From NCBI GenBank assembly GCA_041853585.1, contig JBGZSM010000089.1:7037-71036 (forward strand): a stretch of DNA of 64,000 nucleotides. The letters are read 5' to 3'. Source of the DNA: JAUNKE01 sp041853585 (GTDB taxonomy: Bacteria; Bacillota; Clostridia; Peptostreptococcales; Filifactoraceae). Position 1 is the first letter of the stretch. Each line of letters starts with the position of its first letter. Shown one piece after another: positions 25,470 to 34,680 of the stretch. A program made the position numbers and the translations under genes. The notes below the pieces were generated by a model, which was not told the DNA's origin, did not search any database, and was given only the letters and a program-made list of their open reading frames with translations.

Positions 25470-26989
25470 AAGATCATCTCCTGTGTTTTACGACTTATAA
25501 ACTGTTTGATATTACCAATATAATCCTCCAAATTCTTCGTGTTCGCGCAACGCTCGATTCGATTTTCGTCGGGATATACGAATCTCGATACCGCGCCCGG
25601 CCCGAAGGATAGGATGTTCTGATATTCTTCAATAATAATCATATTGTATAAAGAACTTTTATTTTTCTTTGCAAAACCGACATTCTCCTGTCCGCCCAAA
25701 ATATTTTTTTGGCGATAGAGATAATACGGCAGATATTCCGCTTTGAGGGATTCATAGATATAATTCATCATTTGACTGACCCGCACATACTGCTGCTCGG
25801 CAAGATTTTGTGAAATACTCTTTGTCAAATCAGACGCCTTTTTGAGCGCCAACGAATGAACGGTAATCGAATCCGGCGACAACTTTTCCAATTCGCTCAA
25901 AGTATATTTTAAATCCGAAAGATTTTCATTTTCCAGTCCGAGAATGATATCCATGTTGATATTGTCAAAACCGACTTCCCGCGCGAGATGAAAAGCATCG
26001 ATGATCTCCTGCGCCGTATGACCGCGACCGATTTTTGCCAAAGTCGCATCGACCATCGTCTGCGGATTGATGGAAATTCTATCGATGCCGAAGTCTTTGA
26101 GCACTTCCAGTTTTTCACGGTCGATGGTATCCGGGCGTCCGGCTTCAAAAGTGATTTCTTTGAGCGCCGAAAAATCGATATGATTTTGAAGCAGTTTCAA
26201 AAAACGAATGAGCTCGCTTGCACTCAAAGTTGACGGTGTTCCGCCGCCGATATACAGCGTATCCGCCCTTCGTGATTTTGCCCATGGCGAATTCAAAATC
26301 GATTCGAGCTCAATTTCCAGCGCTTGTAAGTAAGGCTCAATCAAAGCGGATTTTTTGGCAACTTCATTTGAAAAAAAGGTGCAATAATTGCATTTTGACG
26401 GGCAAAAAGGTACCGAAACATAGATGGAAAAATCATTTCTGTCGATGTCGCCGAGCATTTTCTCCTGTAAAAAATAAATCTGCTCAAGCACTTCGATTTT
26501 TTGCGGATTCACCAAATAGCTCTGTGCAAAATTCCGATTCGCCTTCTGTGCATCGCCCGCATTTTTAAAAGTTTCGCCATAGAGTTTGCTCGGTCGGATT
26601 CCGGATAAAATACCCCAATCCAATCGCTTGTCATAAGATGATGAGCAAATTTTATACAGCAGACGCTTATACGCATTTTTCAAATTCTTCTCATGTAGAA
26701 ACTTTTCCTGCGCTTCATCGATGCGCTCCCCGAAAAGAATTCCTTTTGCAATCGCCACATCCGATTTTGTTTGTAGAATTAAAAAGTCGAATACATCCGT
26801 GGACAAATCGATGTCATCCGGATGTTTTATTACATCGTCCATTGTAATATGAATCAAATTTTGCTCCCGCTCGGATAAAAGCGAAAACATTTCCTCTGAA
26901 ATATCAACAAAAACCGGAGCATTGCAATATTGTCGCGCAATCGTGTCCAGTTCGTATTGAAATTTTGGATTGTCTAAATAAATCTTCAT
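25466..26989 (-). CDS. hemZ: HemZ, radical SAM coproporphyrinogen dehydrogenase-like protein
   Basis: 507 residues. The radical SAM cluster motif CPSKCNYC (CxxxCxxC) lies near residue 190, after a long HemZ-specific N-terminal domain; LYIGGGTPSTLS and FEAGRPDTI fit the coproporphyrinogen oxidase-like branch. HemZ proteins are often named for oxygen-independent coproporphyrinogen III oxidation, but the activity of many is unproven. The gene sits in the common clostridial MBL-hemZ-hisS-aspS order and overlaps both neighbours by 4 bp. No other heme genes are visible in the window. Confidence 0.85.
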   Translation of the reverse strand: MKIYLDNPKFQYELDTIARQYCNAPVFVDISEEMFSLLSEREQNLIHITMDDVIKHPDDIDLSTDVFDFLILQTKSDVAIAKGILFGERIDEAQEKFLHEKNLKNAYKRLLYKICSSSYDKRLDWGILSGIRPSKLYGETFKNAGDAQKANRNFAQSYLVNPQKIEVLEQIYFLQEKMLGDIDRNDFSIYVSVPFCPSKCNYCTFFSNEVAKKSALIEPYLQALEIELESILNSPWAKSRRADTLYIGGGTPSTLSASELIRFLKLLQNHIDFSALKEITFEAGRPDTIDREKLEVLKDFGIDRISINPQTMVDATLAKIGRGHTAQEIIDAFHLAREVGFDNINMDIILGLENENLSDLKYTLSELEKLSPDSITVHSLALKKASDLTKSISQNLAEQQYVRVSQMMNYIYESLKAEYLPYYLYRQKNILGGQENVGFAKKNKSSLYNMIIIEEYQNILSFGPGAVSRFVYPDENRIERCANTKNLEDYIGNIKQFISRKTQEMIL

Positions 26990-27609
26990 AGACTTTTAAT
27001 AAACGGATTGTGCTTTTTCTCATCGCCAATCGTCGTGCTGCTGCCATGTCCCGGATGAACGACGATATGGTCGCCATATTGCGACAATCTATACAACGAA
27101 CTTCTCATCTGCTCATCGCTTCCGCCATACAAATCCGTTCTGCCCATAGAGCCGTAAAATAAAGTGTCGCCCGTAAACATAATGTCACCTGTCAAAAAGC
27201 ATACGCCGCCCTTGGTATGTCCCGGTGTGTGGAGCACCGTAAAGGAAAACGGCCCGATAGTCAGCACATCGTTATCGCGGAACAGATGGTCCGCCGAAAA
27301 ATGCAAATCGCCGTATCCGAAATGGCCTGCCAGATTATACTCCGAGCGCATCAACATTTCATTTTCAATTTTGTGTGCATAAATATCGATTCCATACTTT
27401 TCCTTGAGCGGTAAAGTATCCGCGATATGGTCGATATGTCCATGCGTAAGCAAAATCGCTATCGGTTTAAGATTTTTTTCTTCAATAAAAGCATTGATCA
27501 GCGCCAAGTTGATGGCAGGGTCAATAATAATTGCCTCTTCAGCATTTTCGTTATATACGATATAAGTGTTGACATCGAAACGATTCCGTCCAATTTTTTC
27601 TACTTGCAT
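26986..27609 (-). CDS. Metallo-beta-lactamase fold hydrolase (glyoxalase II-like)
   Basis: 207 residues. The zinc-binding signature LTHGHIDHIAD is at about residues 54-64; other ligands come from HTPGHTKGG, FTGDTLF and VHPGHG. This is the YqgX/YcbL-like group, hydrolases of thioesters such as S-lactoylglutathione-type compounds; the true substrate is unknown here. It lies between dtd and hemZ in the relA operon. Confidence 0.85.
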   Translation of the reverse strand: MQVEKIGRNRFDVNTYIVYNENAEEAIIIDPAINLALINAFIEEKNLKPIAILLTHGHIDHIADTLPLKEKYGIDIYAHKIENEMLMRSEYNLAGHFGYGDLHFSADHLFRDNDVLTIGPFSFTVLHTPGHTKGGVCFLTGDIMFTGDTLFYGSMGRTDLYGGSDEQMRSSLYRLSQYGDHIVVHPGHGSSTTIGDEKKHNPFIKSL

Positions 27610-27617
27610 AATTACCT

Positions 27618-28076
27618 CTAAAATATTTTTTTGCTATCCAATAAAATCGTCACCGGTCCGTCATTGTGAATTTGTACCAGCATTTCGGCACCGAATTTTC
27701 CGGTTTGACACAAAATGCCCTGCGCCGAAAATTTCTCAATGGCATATTCGTAAAGCGGTATCGCAACTTCCGGTCTTGCCGCTTCGGTAAAACTCGGTCG
27801 CTTTCCTTTGCGTGCATCGCCATACAGCGTAAATTGTGATACCAACAGAATCTGACCGTCGACATCGGCAAGTGAGCGATTCATCTTTTCATCTTCATCT
27901 TCAAAAATTCGCAGACCCGCAATTTTGTCCACCATATAATCGACATCCTGCTTAGTGTCCGAATGAGTGATGCCGAGCAAAACTTGGAGACCTGTTGAAA
28001 TTTCAGAGAAAATCTCCTCTCCATCCTGAACATAGGTCACGCTCGCATAGCGTACTCTCTGTACTACTGCTCTCAT
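27618..28076 (-). CDS. dtd: D-aminoacyl-tRNA deacylase
   Basis: 152 residues, full length. The active-site motifs SQFTLYGD and NDGPVTILLDS (the cross-subunit GP motif) are intact, as is MRAVVQRVRYASV at the start. It hydrolyses D-aminoacyl-tRNAs and also clears glycine mischarged on tRNA-Ala. It starts just after the relA stop. Confidence 0.95.
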   Translation of the reverse strand: MRAVVQRVRYASVTYVQDGEEIFSEISTGLQVLLGITHSDTKQDVDYMVDKIAGLRIFEDEDEKMNRSLADVDGQILLVSQFTLYGDARKGKRPSFTEAARPEVAIPLYEYAIEKFSAQGILCQTGKFGAEMLVQIHNDGPVTILLDSKKIF

Positions 28077-28077
28077 T

Positions 28078-30261
28078 TTATACCCTTGTAACGGAAATTA
28101 CTCCGTCCACTCTCTTTAATTTATTCATAATCGTTTTAAGCTGTTCTTTGCTCGATACGGTGATTCCGGCGTACATTGTCGCAATCGATTCCTTGTTGGT
28201 TCGTGCATTGATGCTGTTCACCATAATTTTTTCATCGGAAAAGACCTTGCTGACATCGACGAACAATCCGCGTCGGTCGTCCGCCTGAATATTGACTTCC
28301 ACATCGAATTCCTTTGAAGAGTTTGAGCCTTGGTCCCATTCGACCTCGACCAATTTGGCATTGGCAATCTCATCGGTCAAATCGATATTCTCACAATCCG
28401 CACGATGTATCGACACCCCGCGACCCTTGGTCACATAGCCGACGATTTCATCGCCCGGCAACGGATTACAACATTTTGCAAAACGAATTAAAATACTCGA
28501 ATGACCTTTGACACGAACGCCTTGGTCGGAAGAAGTCATCTTTTTGCGCGGCTCTTCGATGATGATTTCGCCGGGATGCTCAGCTGCTTTTTTCAGCTTC
28601 GCCTCTTTATGCTCCTGCTCATATTTCTCGCGAATACGCGGAATGATTTGACCGGTTGTCACACCTCCGTAGCCGAGTGCATTATACATATCCTCTTCAT
28701 TTTGGAGATTCAAGCTCTTCAAAATCGGAGCGATATATTTTTGTTTCATCACTTCGGTTTGACTGAAACCGTTGCGGCGAAGTTCGCGCTCAAACATCTC
28801 CTTGCCCTGCTTGATATTGTCATCTCGTCGCTCTTTTTTGAACCATTGACGAATTTTATTTTTGGCATGCGAGCTTTGAACGATATTGAGCCAATCCCGC
28901 GACGGTCCGTTTGAATTGGACGAAGTGAGAATCTCGACGATATCTCCGGTTTGGAGCTTGTAGGTTTGCGGAACGATTCGTCCGTTGACCTTCGCTCCGA
29001 CCGCCTTGTTGCCGACCTCGGAGTGAACTTTGTAGGCAAAATCCAGCGGCACTGCACCGGCAGGAAGTTCGATAACTTCACTTCGCGGTGTAAATACATA
29101 GACTTCGTTCGCAAACAAATCCATCTTTAAGGACTGCATAAATTCCTGCGGGTCGGAAATCTCCTTCTGCCACTCCATCATCTGTCTGAGCCAAGCGAGC
29201 TTGGACTCCAAATCCGATTCGTTGGTATTGATTTTTCCTTCTTTATATTTCCAATGCGCAGCAATACCGAATTCCGCCGTCTTGTGCATATCCCAAGTAC
29301 GCATCTGAATTTCAAGCGGCTCGCCGTCCGGTCCGATAACCGTCGTATGCAACGATTGATACATATTCGGCTTCGGATTGGCGATGTAATCTTTCATTCG
29401 GGAAATAATCGGTCGCCACATCGAATGAACCAATCCGAGTACGGAATAGCAATCTTTGACGCTGTCGACCAATACACGAACAGCCATCAGGTCAAAAATT
29501 TCATCAAATTCCTTGTTTTGATTCTTCATTTTACGATATATGCTGTAAAAATGCTTCGCTCTACCGGTTACATCGGCATTGATTTGGGATTCTTCCAATT
29601 TATCATGAATCTGATTGATGACCGAATTGATATATTCATCACGCTCGACTTTCTTCTGCGCAATCTTGTCGACCAAGTCGTAGTAGCTGTCCGGATCGAT
29701 ATATCGAAGTGCAATATCTTCCAATTCCAACTTGACTTTGGATATTCCCAATCGATTCGCAATCGGCGCATAAATTTCAATCGTCTCCATCGAAATATCT
29801 TTTGCTTTTTCAGGACGCATGTGCTTGAGTGTACGCATATTGTGCAGACGGTCAGCGAGTTTTATAAGAACGACACGAATGTCCTTCCCCATTGCCAAAA
29901 ACATTTTTCGCATATTTTCGGCCTGCGTCTCTTCCTTACTGCGATATGCAATTTTGCCGAGCTTGGTCACACCGTCGGTCAAATCGGCAATTTCTTTTCC
30001 GAACTCATGCACAATATCCTCATAGGTAACTTCGGTATCCTCGATGACATCATGAAGCAAGCCTGCCGCTATCGTTTCAACATCAAGCTCCAGCTCTGCA
30101 AGAATCTTTGCTACTTCAATTGGATGTGTAATGTATTTTTCGCCCGATTTCCTGTATTGATTTTCATGCGCTTTATCCGCATAGTTAAAAGCCTTGACTA
30201 CGGTTTTCATATCCGCATCGGGATTATATTGCTCAATTCGTAGTAACAAATTCTCTAACAA
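28078..30261 (-). CDS. relA: (p)ppGpp synthetase/hydrolase, RelA/SpoT family
   Basis: 727 residues with the long RSH layout: HD hydrolase domain (about 30-180, GLLHDVIEDT and LADRLHNMRTL), synthetase domain (about 235-345, KMKNQ...FDLMAVRVLV), TGS (about 385-445), a helical/zinc-finger region (FAKCCNPLPGDEIVGYVT) and C-terminal ACT. Key HD and synthetase residues are visible, so it should be bifunctional. The start is TTG at 30261, with GGTGG upstream. It heads the relA-dtd-MBL-hemZ-hisS-aspS unit. Confidence 0.95.
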   Translation of the reverse strand: MLENLLLRIEQYNPDADMKTVVKAFNYADKAHENQYRKSGEKYITHPIEVAKILAELELDVETIAAGLLHDVIEDTEVTYEDIVHEFGKEIADLTDGVTKLGKIAYRSKEETQAENMRKMFLAMGKDIRVVLIKLADRLHNMRTLKHMRPEKAKDISMETIEIYAPIANRLGISKVKLELEDIALRYIDPDSYYDLVDKIAQKKVERDEYINSVINQIHDKLEESQINADVTGRAKHFYSIYRKMKNQNKEFDEIFDLMAVRVLVDSVKDCYSVLGLVHSMWRPIISRMKDYIANPKPNMYQSLHTTVIGPDGEPLEIQMRTWDMHKTAEFGIAAHWKYKEGKINTNESDLESKLAWLRQMMEWQKEISDPQEFMQSLKMDLFANEVYVFTPRSEVIELPAGAVPLDFAYKVHSEVGNKAVGAKVNGRIVPQTYKLQTGDIVEILTSSNSNGPSRDWLNIVQSSHAKNKIRQWFKKERRDDNIKQGKEMFERELRRNGFSQTEVMKQKYIAPILKSLNLQNEEDMYNALGYGGVTTGQIIPRIREKYEQEHKEAKLKKAAEHPGEIIIEEPRKKMTSSDQGVRVKGHSSILIRFAKCCNPLPGDEIVGYVTKGRGVSIHRADCENIDLTDEIANAKLVEVEWDQGSNSSKEFDVEVNIQADDRRGLFVDVSKVFSDEKIMVNSINARTNKESIATMYAGITVSSKEQLKTIMNKLKRVDGVISVTRV

Positions 30262-30299
30262 ATCATAACACCACCTTTCCTAAAATTCCTATACCCTTC

Positions 30300-30328
30300 A
30301 TTATATAATATGTTTGTCAATTTATCAA
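30300..30328 (-). promoter_or_regulatory. Sigma-A promoter of relA
   Basis: TTGATA (30328-30323), a 17-bp spacer and a perfect TATAAT (30305-30300) on the minus strand, about 40 bp before the TTG start. Confidence 0.7.
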
Positions 30329-30412
30329 GTGTTTGAACACAATGATGAGCATCGGAAAAGAAAAATTGTATGTGAAATGATTATATAAAAAATTCGATGG
30401 AACTTCTGGTAT

Positions 30413-30443
30413 TAAAAAAGAGAATCTGAAATTCAAATTCTCC
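30413..30443 (-). terminator. Rho-independent terminator after apt
   Basis: On the minus strand GAGAAT pairs with ATTCTC around an 11-base loop, followed by six T. It separates recJ-apt from relA. Confidence 0.75.
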
Positions 30444-30451
30444 GTTTGTTT

Positions 30452-30970
30452 CTAATAATGGATTTGGACATTGATATCTTTGCTTTGTAAATTTTTTCTA
30501 CCTTCCAAAAAGTCCAGCTCAATCAAAAATTCAAAGCCGAGCAATTCGCCGCCCGCTTGATATACCAATTTTTCGACCGCCGCCGCCGTTCCGCCGGTTG
30601 CGAGCAAATCGTCCACGATAATCACTTTATCACCTTTGGAAATAGCATCTTTGTGAATTTCGATTGCGGTTGAGCCGTATTCCAAATCATAGCTGCATGA
30701 AATCACATCACAAGGGAGCTTGCCCGGTTTTCTTGCCGGAATGAATCCGACACCGAGTCCGTAAGCCACCGCGGAGCCGAGCAAAAGACCGCGCGCTTCG
30801 ATTCCGACGATATAATCAACTTTCACATTTTTATTTTTGATATTTTGAACCATCGTATCAATTGCAATTTTGTAGGCATCCTTGTCTTTGAGCAAGGTCG
30901 TAATATCTTTGAAACTGATTCCCTCCTTCGGGTAATCTTCAACCGTTCTAATCGTATCTTGTAAATTCAT
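30452..30970 (-). CDS. apt: Adenine phosphoribosyltransferase
   Basis: 172 residues. The PRPP-binding motif VIIVDDLLATGGTA and the adenine-site segment GIEARGLLLGSAVA are intact, as is FKDITTLL near the N-terminus. It salvages adenine to AMP, for example the adenine released by MtnN. It follows recJ by 9 bp and ends at a terminator; in many Clostridia recJ-apt-relA are contiguous. Confidence 0.97.
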   Translation of the reverse strand: MNLQDTIRTVEDYPKEGISFKDITTLLKDKDAYKIAIDTMVQNIKNKNVKVDYIVGIEARGLLLGSAVAYGLGVGFIPARKPGKLPCDVISCSYDLEYGSTAIEIHKDAISKGDKVIIVDDLLATGGTAAAVEKLVYQAGGELLGFEFLIELDFLEGRKNLQSKDINVQIHY

Positions 30971-30979
30971 TTTATCTCC

Positions 30980-32740
30980 TTATCGTATTGAAATCAATTC
31001 AAGGTTCAAATATTCATTCCCTTTGAAATGATTGATTCCCATTTTGAATAAAATATCAAACGAAATGCTTTGTAATTCGTTTGCCGGCATACCTATTATA
31101 TCACGCTCCGGCGATAAATCCAGTTTATTTTTGATTTTTTCCAGGATTTTTTCCGGCGAAAAAGATACAAAGGATTTTACGATTTGATTCGAGATGAAAT
31201 CCAAACGCAAAACATTCTTTTTTTCGCCCAACAAAGTCATATTTTTGATTTTTACATCTTTGGAAGAAAACAAAAGCTCCGGATTCCCCTTGCCCATCGG
31301 CTCGAACAAATTACATGCTCTGAAAAGCTCCAAGCTCAAAATGTCAAAGCTCGCCACATTGTCAATCAAAAAAGTATGCTCATGAGAAAGCTCGAGTGCA
31401 TTCATCCGTTCGATGATTTCTTTTTCAAAGGCATCAAAATTCTCCATGGAGACGCTCAGTCCCGCCGCCATCGCATGACCGCCGAATTTGAGAAAATATT
31501 TTTTGAAAGAAGAAAGCACTTCAAAAATATTGACCTCTTCAACGGAGCGGGCGGAACCTTTATAAAAATCTTCGGATACAGCAAAGACGATGACGGGCAC
31601 CTGATATCTGTCCTTCAATCTGCCGGCGATGATGCCGACCAAACTTTCGTGCACATCCTCCAATTTCAGCAAAATAATATTGTTTTTGAAAAGCTGTTGT
31701 TCTTCGACGATTTGAATCGCCTTTTGTGTTGCATCGATGGTGAGCTGTTTTCTTTCGCGATTCAGAGTTATCAATTCTTCGGCAAGCGCCGTCGCTTTGC
31801 CCGAGTCCGTTTCAATCAAAAGCTCGAATGCTTTTTCAGCCGATCTGAGTCGCCCGCTCGAGTTGAAACATGGGCCGATGCGAAAACCGATATCGTAAAC
31901 CGTAGGCGTTCTTTCGATTCCGAGCGCCTGCATCAAGGCTTTCAATCCCGTATTGTGAATATCTTGAAGCGCATTTAGACCGTAGTGAACAAAAATTCGA
32001 TTTTCATCCACAAGGTTCATTACATCACAAATCGTTGCAATCGCAACCAGAGGATAGATATCGGATAGATGGTTTTCTTCATATCCCATCGCCAAATTGA
32101 TTGCCAATACCAGTTTGTATGCAATCGCGGCTCCGCAGATATCGGGATACGGATAATCGCAAAGTTTTTGGTGCGGATTGATAATCGCAAGCGCATCGAC
32201 CAGCTCATCCTCTTCTTTTTCATTCAAAAGAATCTGCGGCACTTCATGATGGTCGGTCACGATGACATCGATGCCGTTTTCTTTGGCAAAATCGATTGCG
32301 TCAAAAGCGGCAATCCCGTTGTCAAAAGTGACGATGGTGGCGAAGTTGTTGTCAATCGCATATTGCACGATTCGATTGTTGATGCCGTAGCCATCGCTGA
32401 CTCGATGTGGGAAAATACATTCGCAATCAAAGCCCAATTTTTGCAAACCTAAATAAGAAACCGCTCCGCTGATGATGCCGTCGACATCATAATCCAACGA
32501 GAGCAAAAATTTTTCGCCCTTTTGTTTTTTCTCCAATAACAAATCGACCGCTTTGTCCATATCCTTAAACAAAAACGGACTATGCTCGGATGAGCGACTT
32601 CTTTTCAGATAATTTTTTATTTCTTCTTTCGATTTTAAATCCCGTCTTGCCAAAATTTCCGCCAAAAAGAGCGGAATATCAAATTCCTTCTGTAATTCTT
32701 CCGGCCAAAAATTTCTTTTTTTTAAAAACCATTTTTCCAT
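30980..32740 (-). CDS. recJ: Single-stranded-DNA-specific exonuclease RecJ
   Basis: 586 residues. DHH/DHHA1 motifs are present: LSLDYDVDGIISG (motif I Asp residues), TFDNG, VTDHHEVP (DHH), the GPCFNSSGRL region and GGHAMAAGLS (DHHA1 glycine-histidine motif). It degrades single-stranded DNA 5' to 3' in recombination and mismatch repair. I chose ATG 32740 with AGAGGAC upstream; the frame extends to 32800 into the pilin gene. It lies 10 bp after the pilin stop, so they may be cotranscribed. Confidence 0.93.
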   Translation of the reverse strand: MEKWFLKKRNFWPEELQKEFDIPLFLAEILARRDLKSKEEIKNYLKRSRSSEHSPFLFKDMDKAVDLLLEKKQKGEKFLLSLDYDVDGIISGAVSYLGLQKLGFDCECIFPHRVSDGYGINNRIVQYAIDNNFATIVTFDNGIAAFDAIDFAKENGIDVIVTDHHEVPQILLNEKEEDELVDALAIINPHQKLCDYPYPDICGAAIAYKLVLAINLAMGYEENHLSDIYPLVAIATICDVMNLVDENRIFVHYGLNALQDIHNTGLKALMQALGIERTPTVYDIGFRIGPCFNSSGRLRSAEKAFELLIETDSGKATALAEELITLNRERKQLTIDATQKAIQIVEEQQLFKNNIILLKLEDVHESLVGIIAGRLKDRYQVPVIVFAVSEDFYKGSARSVEEVNIFEVLSSFKKYFLKFGGHAMAAGLSVSMENFDAFEKEIIERMNALELSHEHTFLIDNVASFDILSLELFRACNLFEPMGKGNPELLFSSKDVKIKNMTLLGEKKNVLRLDFISNQIVKSFVSFSPEKILEKIKNKLDLSPERDIIGMPANELQSISFDILFKMGINHFKGNEYLNLELISIR

Positions 32741-32750
32741 GCAGTCCTCT

Positions 32751-33221
32751 TTAATTTGTCGTATTCGCTGTTTTCGGCAATGGATACAAGATTTGTCCAT
32801 TGGCGCTCACTGTTATTTTCTGATCGCTGATACTGTAAGTAAATGCGGCATTGTTGGCACCGTATTTTTTACTTTTGGGCTTCATTTCGCCATCCAGATA
32901 TTTGGATAGTGCGGTGGAGTTGATTGGCTGATTGCTGACATCGGTTTTGAGGTCGATGGCATTGGATACGCCCGCCAATTTGACACCTTCCGCAATCGTT
33001 CGTGCATTGACCAAATCCAAATTGATATTGTTCTCTTCCACGACGCTTATGTATTTTATCGCACCAAGCACCGACAGACTGAGCAGTATCGTAATCACAA
33101 TCAAAATTTCGATGAGTGTAAACGCATTTCGTTTATAATACAATTTCGATGAGCAGTTTTGTAATGCTGAATTGTTTGTTGACGCAAAACTTGTTTGTAA
33201 TGTAAAGTAATTATTTTTCAT
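32751..33221 (-). CDS. Type IV pilin-like protein (prepilin N-terminal methylation motif)
   Basis: 156 residues. A long 33-residue basic/polar leader is followed by AFTLIEILIVITILLSLSVLGAI: the class III signal with Phe1 and Glu5, although the -1 residue is Ala instead of the usual Gly. The C-terminal part is a short polar pseudopilin head without Cys pairs. Such proteins are cleaved and methylated by PilD-type peptidases. No pilus assembly gene is visible nearby; the next gene is recJ. AGGGGG precedes the ATG. Its transcript leader contains two mutually exclusive hairpins. Confidence 0.75.
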   Translation of the reverse strand: MKNNYFTLQTSFASTNNSALQNCSSKLYYKRNAFTLIEILIVITILLSLSVLGAIKYISVVEENNINLDLVNARTIAEGVKLAGVSNAIDLKTDVSNQPINSTALSKYLDGEMKPKSKKYGANNAAFTYSISDQKITVSANGQILYPLPKTANTTN

Positions 33222-33276
33222 ATTTCCCCCTTAAATCAACCAAGATTTATATGAACCATACAGTGCACCACATGCT

Positions 33277-33317
33277 GTCAAAACTGCCAAAGGTTTTGAC
33301 AATATTTCAACCTTTGG
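33277..33317 (-). promoter_or_regulatory. Two overlapping, mutually exclusive hairpins in the pilin leader
   Basis: On the minus strand CCAAAGGTT (33317-33309) can pair with AACCTTTGG (33295-33287), or GTCAAAAC (33300-33293) can pair with GTTTTGAC (33284-33277). Both cannot form together. The pair lies 56-96 bp before the pilin ATG. No T-run follows directly. It matches no riboswitch class I know. Confidence 0.45.
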
Positions 33318-33327
33318 ACACATTAAG

Positions 33328-33351
33328 AAAGCTACTCGATTGAGTAGCTTC
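33328..33351 (-). terminator. Hairpin terminator after the rubredoxin gene
   Basis: AAGCTACTC and GAGTAGCTT form a perfect 9-bp stem with a 4-base loop. The T-rich tail on the minus strand is short (TCTT), so it is a moderate terminator. Confidence 0.6.
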
Positions 33352-33362
33352 CCTGCTGTCGA

Positions 33363-33521
33363 TTATTCTTCAGAAAAATCATCTTTGCCTACGCCGCAAA
33401 GTGGGCAAACCCAATCTGCAGGTACATCTTCCCAAGCAGTTCCCGGAGCAACGCCGTTATCCGGGTCACCTTGTGCTGGATCGTAGACATATCCACATAC
33501 ATCACATACATAACTTTTCAT
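33363..33521 (-). CDS. Rubredoxin
   Basis: A 52-residue rubredoxin. The two iron-binding pairs CDVCGY (Cys6, Cys9) and CPLCGVGKDDF (Cys39, Cys42) are intact, as are the aromatic core residues YDPAQGDP and AWEDVPADW. It binds a single iron and carries electrons in the cytosol, typical of anaerobes (oxygen/superoxide reduction). GGAGGAG precedes the ATG, 6 bp after the rpsA stop, so it is likely cotranscribed with ispH-rpsA; IspH itself is an iron-sulfur reductase, but a link is only suggestion. Confidence 0.95.
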   Translation of the reverse strand: MKSYVCDVCGYVYDPAQGDPDNGVAPGTAWEDVPADWVCPLCGVGKDDFSEE

Positions 33522-33527
33522 TATTTT

Positions 33528-34661
33528 TTACTCCTCCGTTTCGATAATTTCATCTATTCCATCATCGGAAGTAACTTCTTCTACAGGAGCATCATTCGAT
33601 TCTTCTGCAGCTTCCGGTTCTTCCTCCGTTAGAATCAGTGTAAGTTCAATCTTTTTAGCTTCAGGGTCGATATTGAGCACCTTCGCCTCAAGTTTGTCAC
33701 CAATTTTCACAACATCACTAGGATTTTTGATGTAGTCTTTTGAAATATTTGAAATGTGAACAAAACCGTCAATACCTTCTTCAATAGAAATAAATACGCC
33801 GTAATCTTTAATATTTTTTACTTCTCCGCTGATGATATCGCCGGGATTTGTTTTATTTACAAACACTTCCCATGGATTCGGAACAAGCGATTTGATACTG
33901 AGTGACAATCTGTCTTTTTCAGAATCGTAGCTGATAACCTGAACATCCACTTTTTGCTCAAGCTCAAACATTTTTTCAACATTTTCGCGACGATTCCAAG
34001 ACAATTCGCTGACATGCACCAAACCGGTAATTCCACCGATATCTACAAAAATTCCATAGTCCTTGATATCTTTTACAATTCCGGAGAACACTTTTCCCTC
34101 GGTAATTTGCTCAAGAATTTGTTTTCTATTGTCTTCAACTTCTTTTTGTAGAAGATTTTTTCTTGATAAAATGAGTCTCTTTTTCTTTGGAACTAAATCT
34201 ATGATTTCAACATCAAATTCCTGTCCAAGATATTTGTCGAGTGCTTCATCCCCAATAAATTTGGTTTCAATATGACTTAGTGGGATAAATCCTCTCACAT
34301 TTCCTTTGTATCGAGCGATAAGACCTTTTTCATTTTTTTCAACGACCTTCACATTGATAATATCGGAAATGTTAATCTCTTCCCAAGTTTTGAAATCATC
34401 GATTCTCTTCTTGGAAAGAACTATTTCTCCTGTATTTTTGTCGATTTTTATTACTTCCAGATCCAGCTCGTCACCAACTTTGATGTCATCGCAAAGACCC
34501 GCCTCAGATTTTGGAAGAATACCGTCGGTTTTGTAGCTCAAAGAAATATAGAATGAATCCGGCTTTACAACCTCAACAATTCCTTTTACTCTTGAGCCCT
34601 TGTATACCTCTTGGTAATTTTGCTCTTCTTCCATTAATAGTTTTTCCATTTCACTAATCAT
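33528..34661 (-). CDS. rpsA: S1 RNA-binding domain protein (ribosomal protein S1 homologue)
   Basis: 377 residues with four S1 domains at roughly 18-85, 98-167, 187-257 and 272-342, then an acidic tail. Domains 3 and 4 are the best conserved (KDYGIFVDIGGITGLVHVSE and KDYGVFISIEEGIDGFVH). In many Clostridia the S1 homologue is fused to IspH; here it is a separate gene directly after ispH. I chose ATG 34661 with AAGGAG upstream; the longer frame to 34757 lies within ispH. It binds mRNA and may aid initiation. Confidence 0.88.
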   Translation of the reverse strand: MISEMEKLLMEEEQNYQEVYKGSRVKGIVEVVKPDSFYISLSYKTDGILPKSEAGLCDDIKVGDELDLEVIKIDKNTGEIVLSKKRIDDFKTWEEINISDIINVKVVEKNEKGLIARYKGNVRGFIPLSHIETKFIGDEALDKYLGQEFDVEIIDLVPKKKRLILSRKNLLQKEVEDNRKQILEQITEGKVFSGIVKDIKDYGIFVDIGGITGLVHVSELSWNRRENVEKMFELEQKVDVQVISYDSEKDRLSLSIKSLVPNPWEVFVNKTNPGDIISGEVKNIKDYGVFISIEEGIDGFVHISNISKDYIKNPSDVVKIGDKLEAKVLNIDPEAKKIELTLILTEEEPEAAEESNDAPVEEVTSDDGIDEIIETEE

Positions 34662-34680
34662 TAATTCCAACTCCTTAAAT

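Noticed and set aside
29254..30243. Plus-strand 329-aa frame opposite relA
   Set aside because: Antisense shadow; the minus-strand RSH protein is complete and fully conserved.
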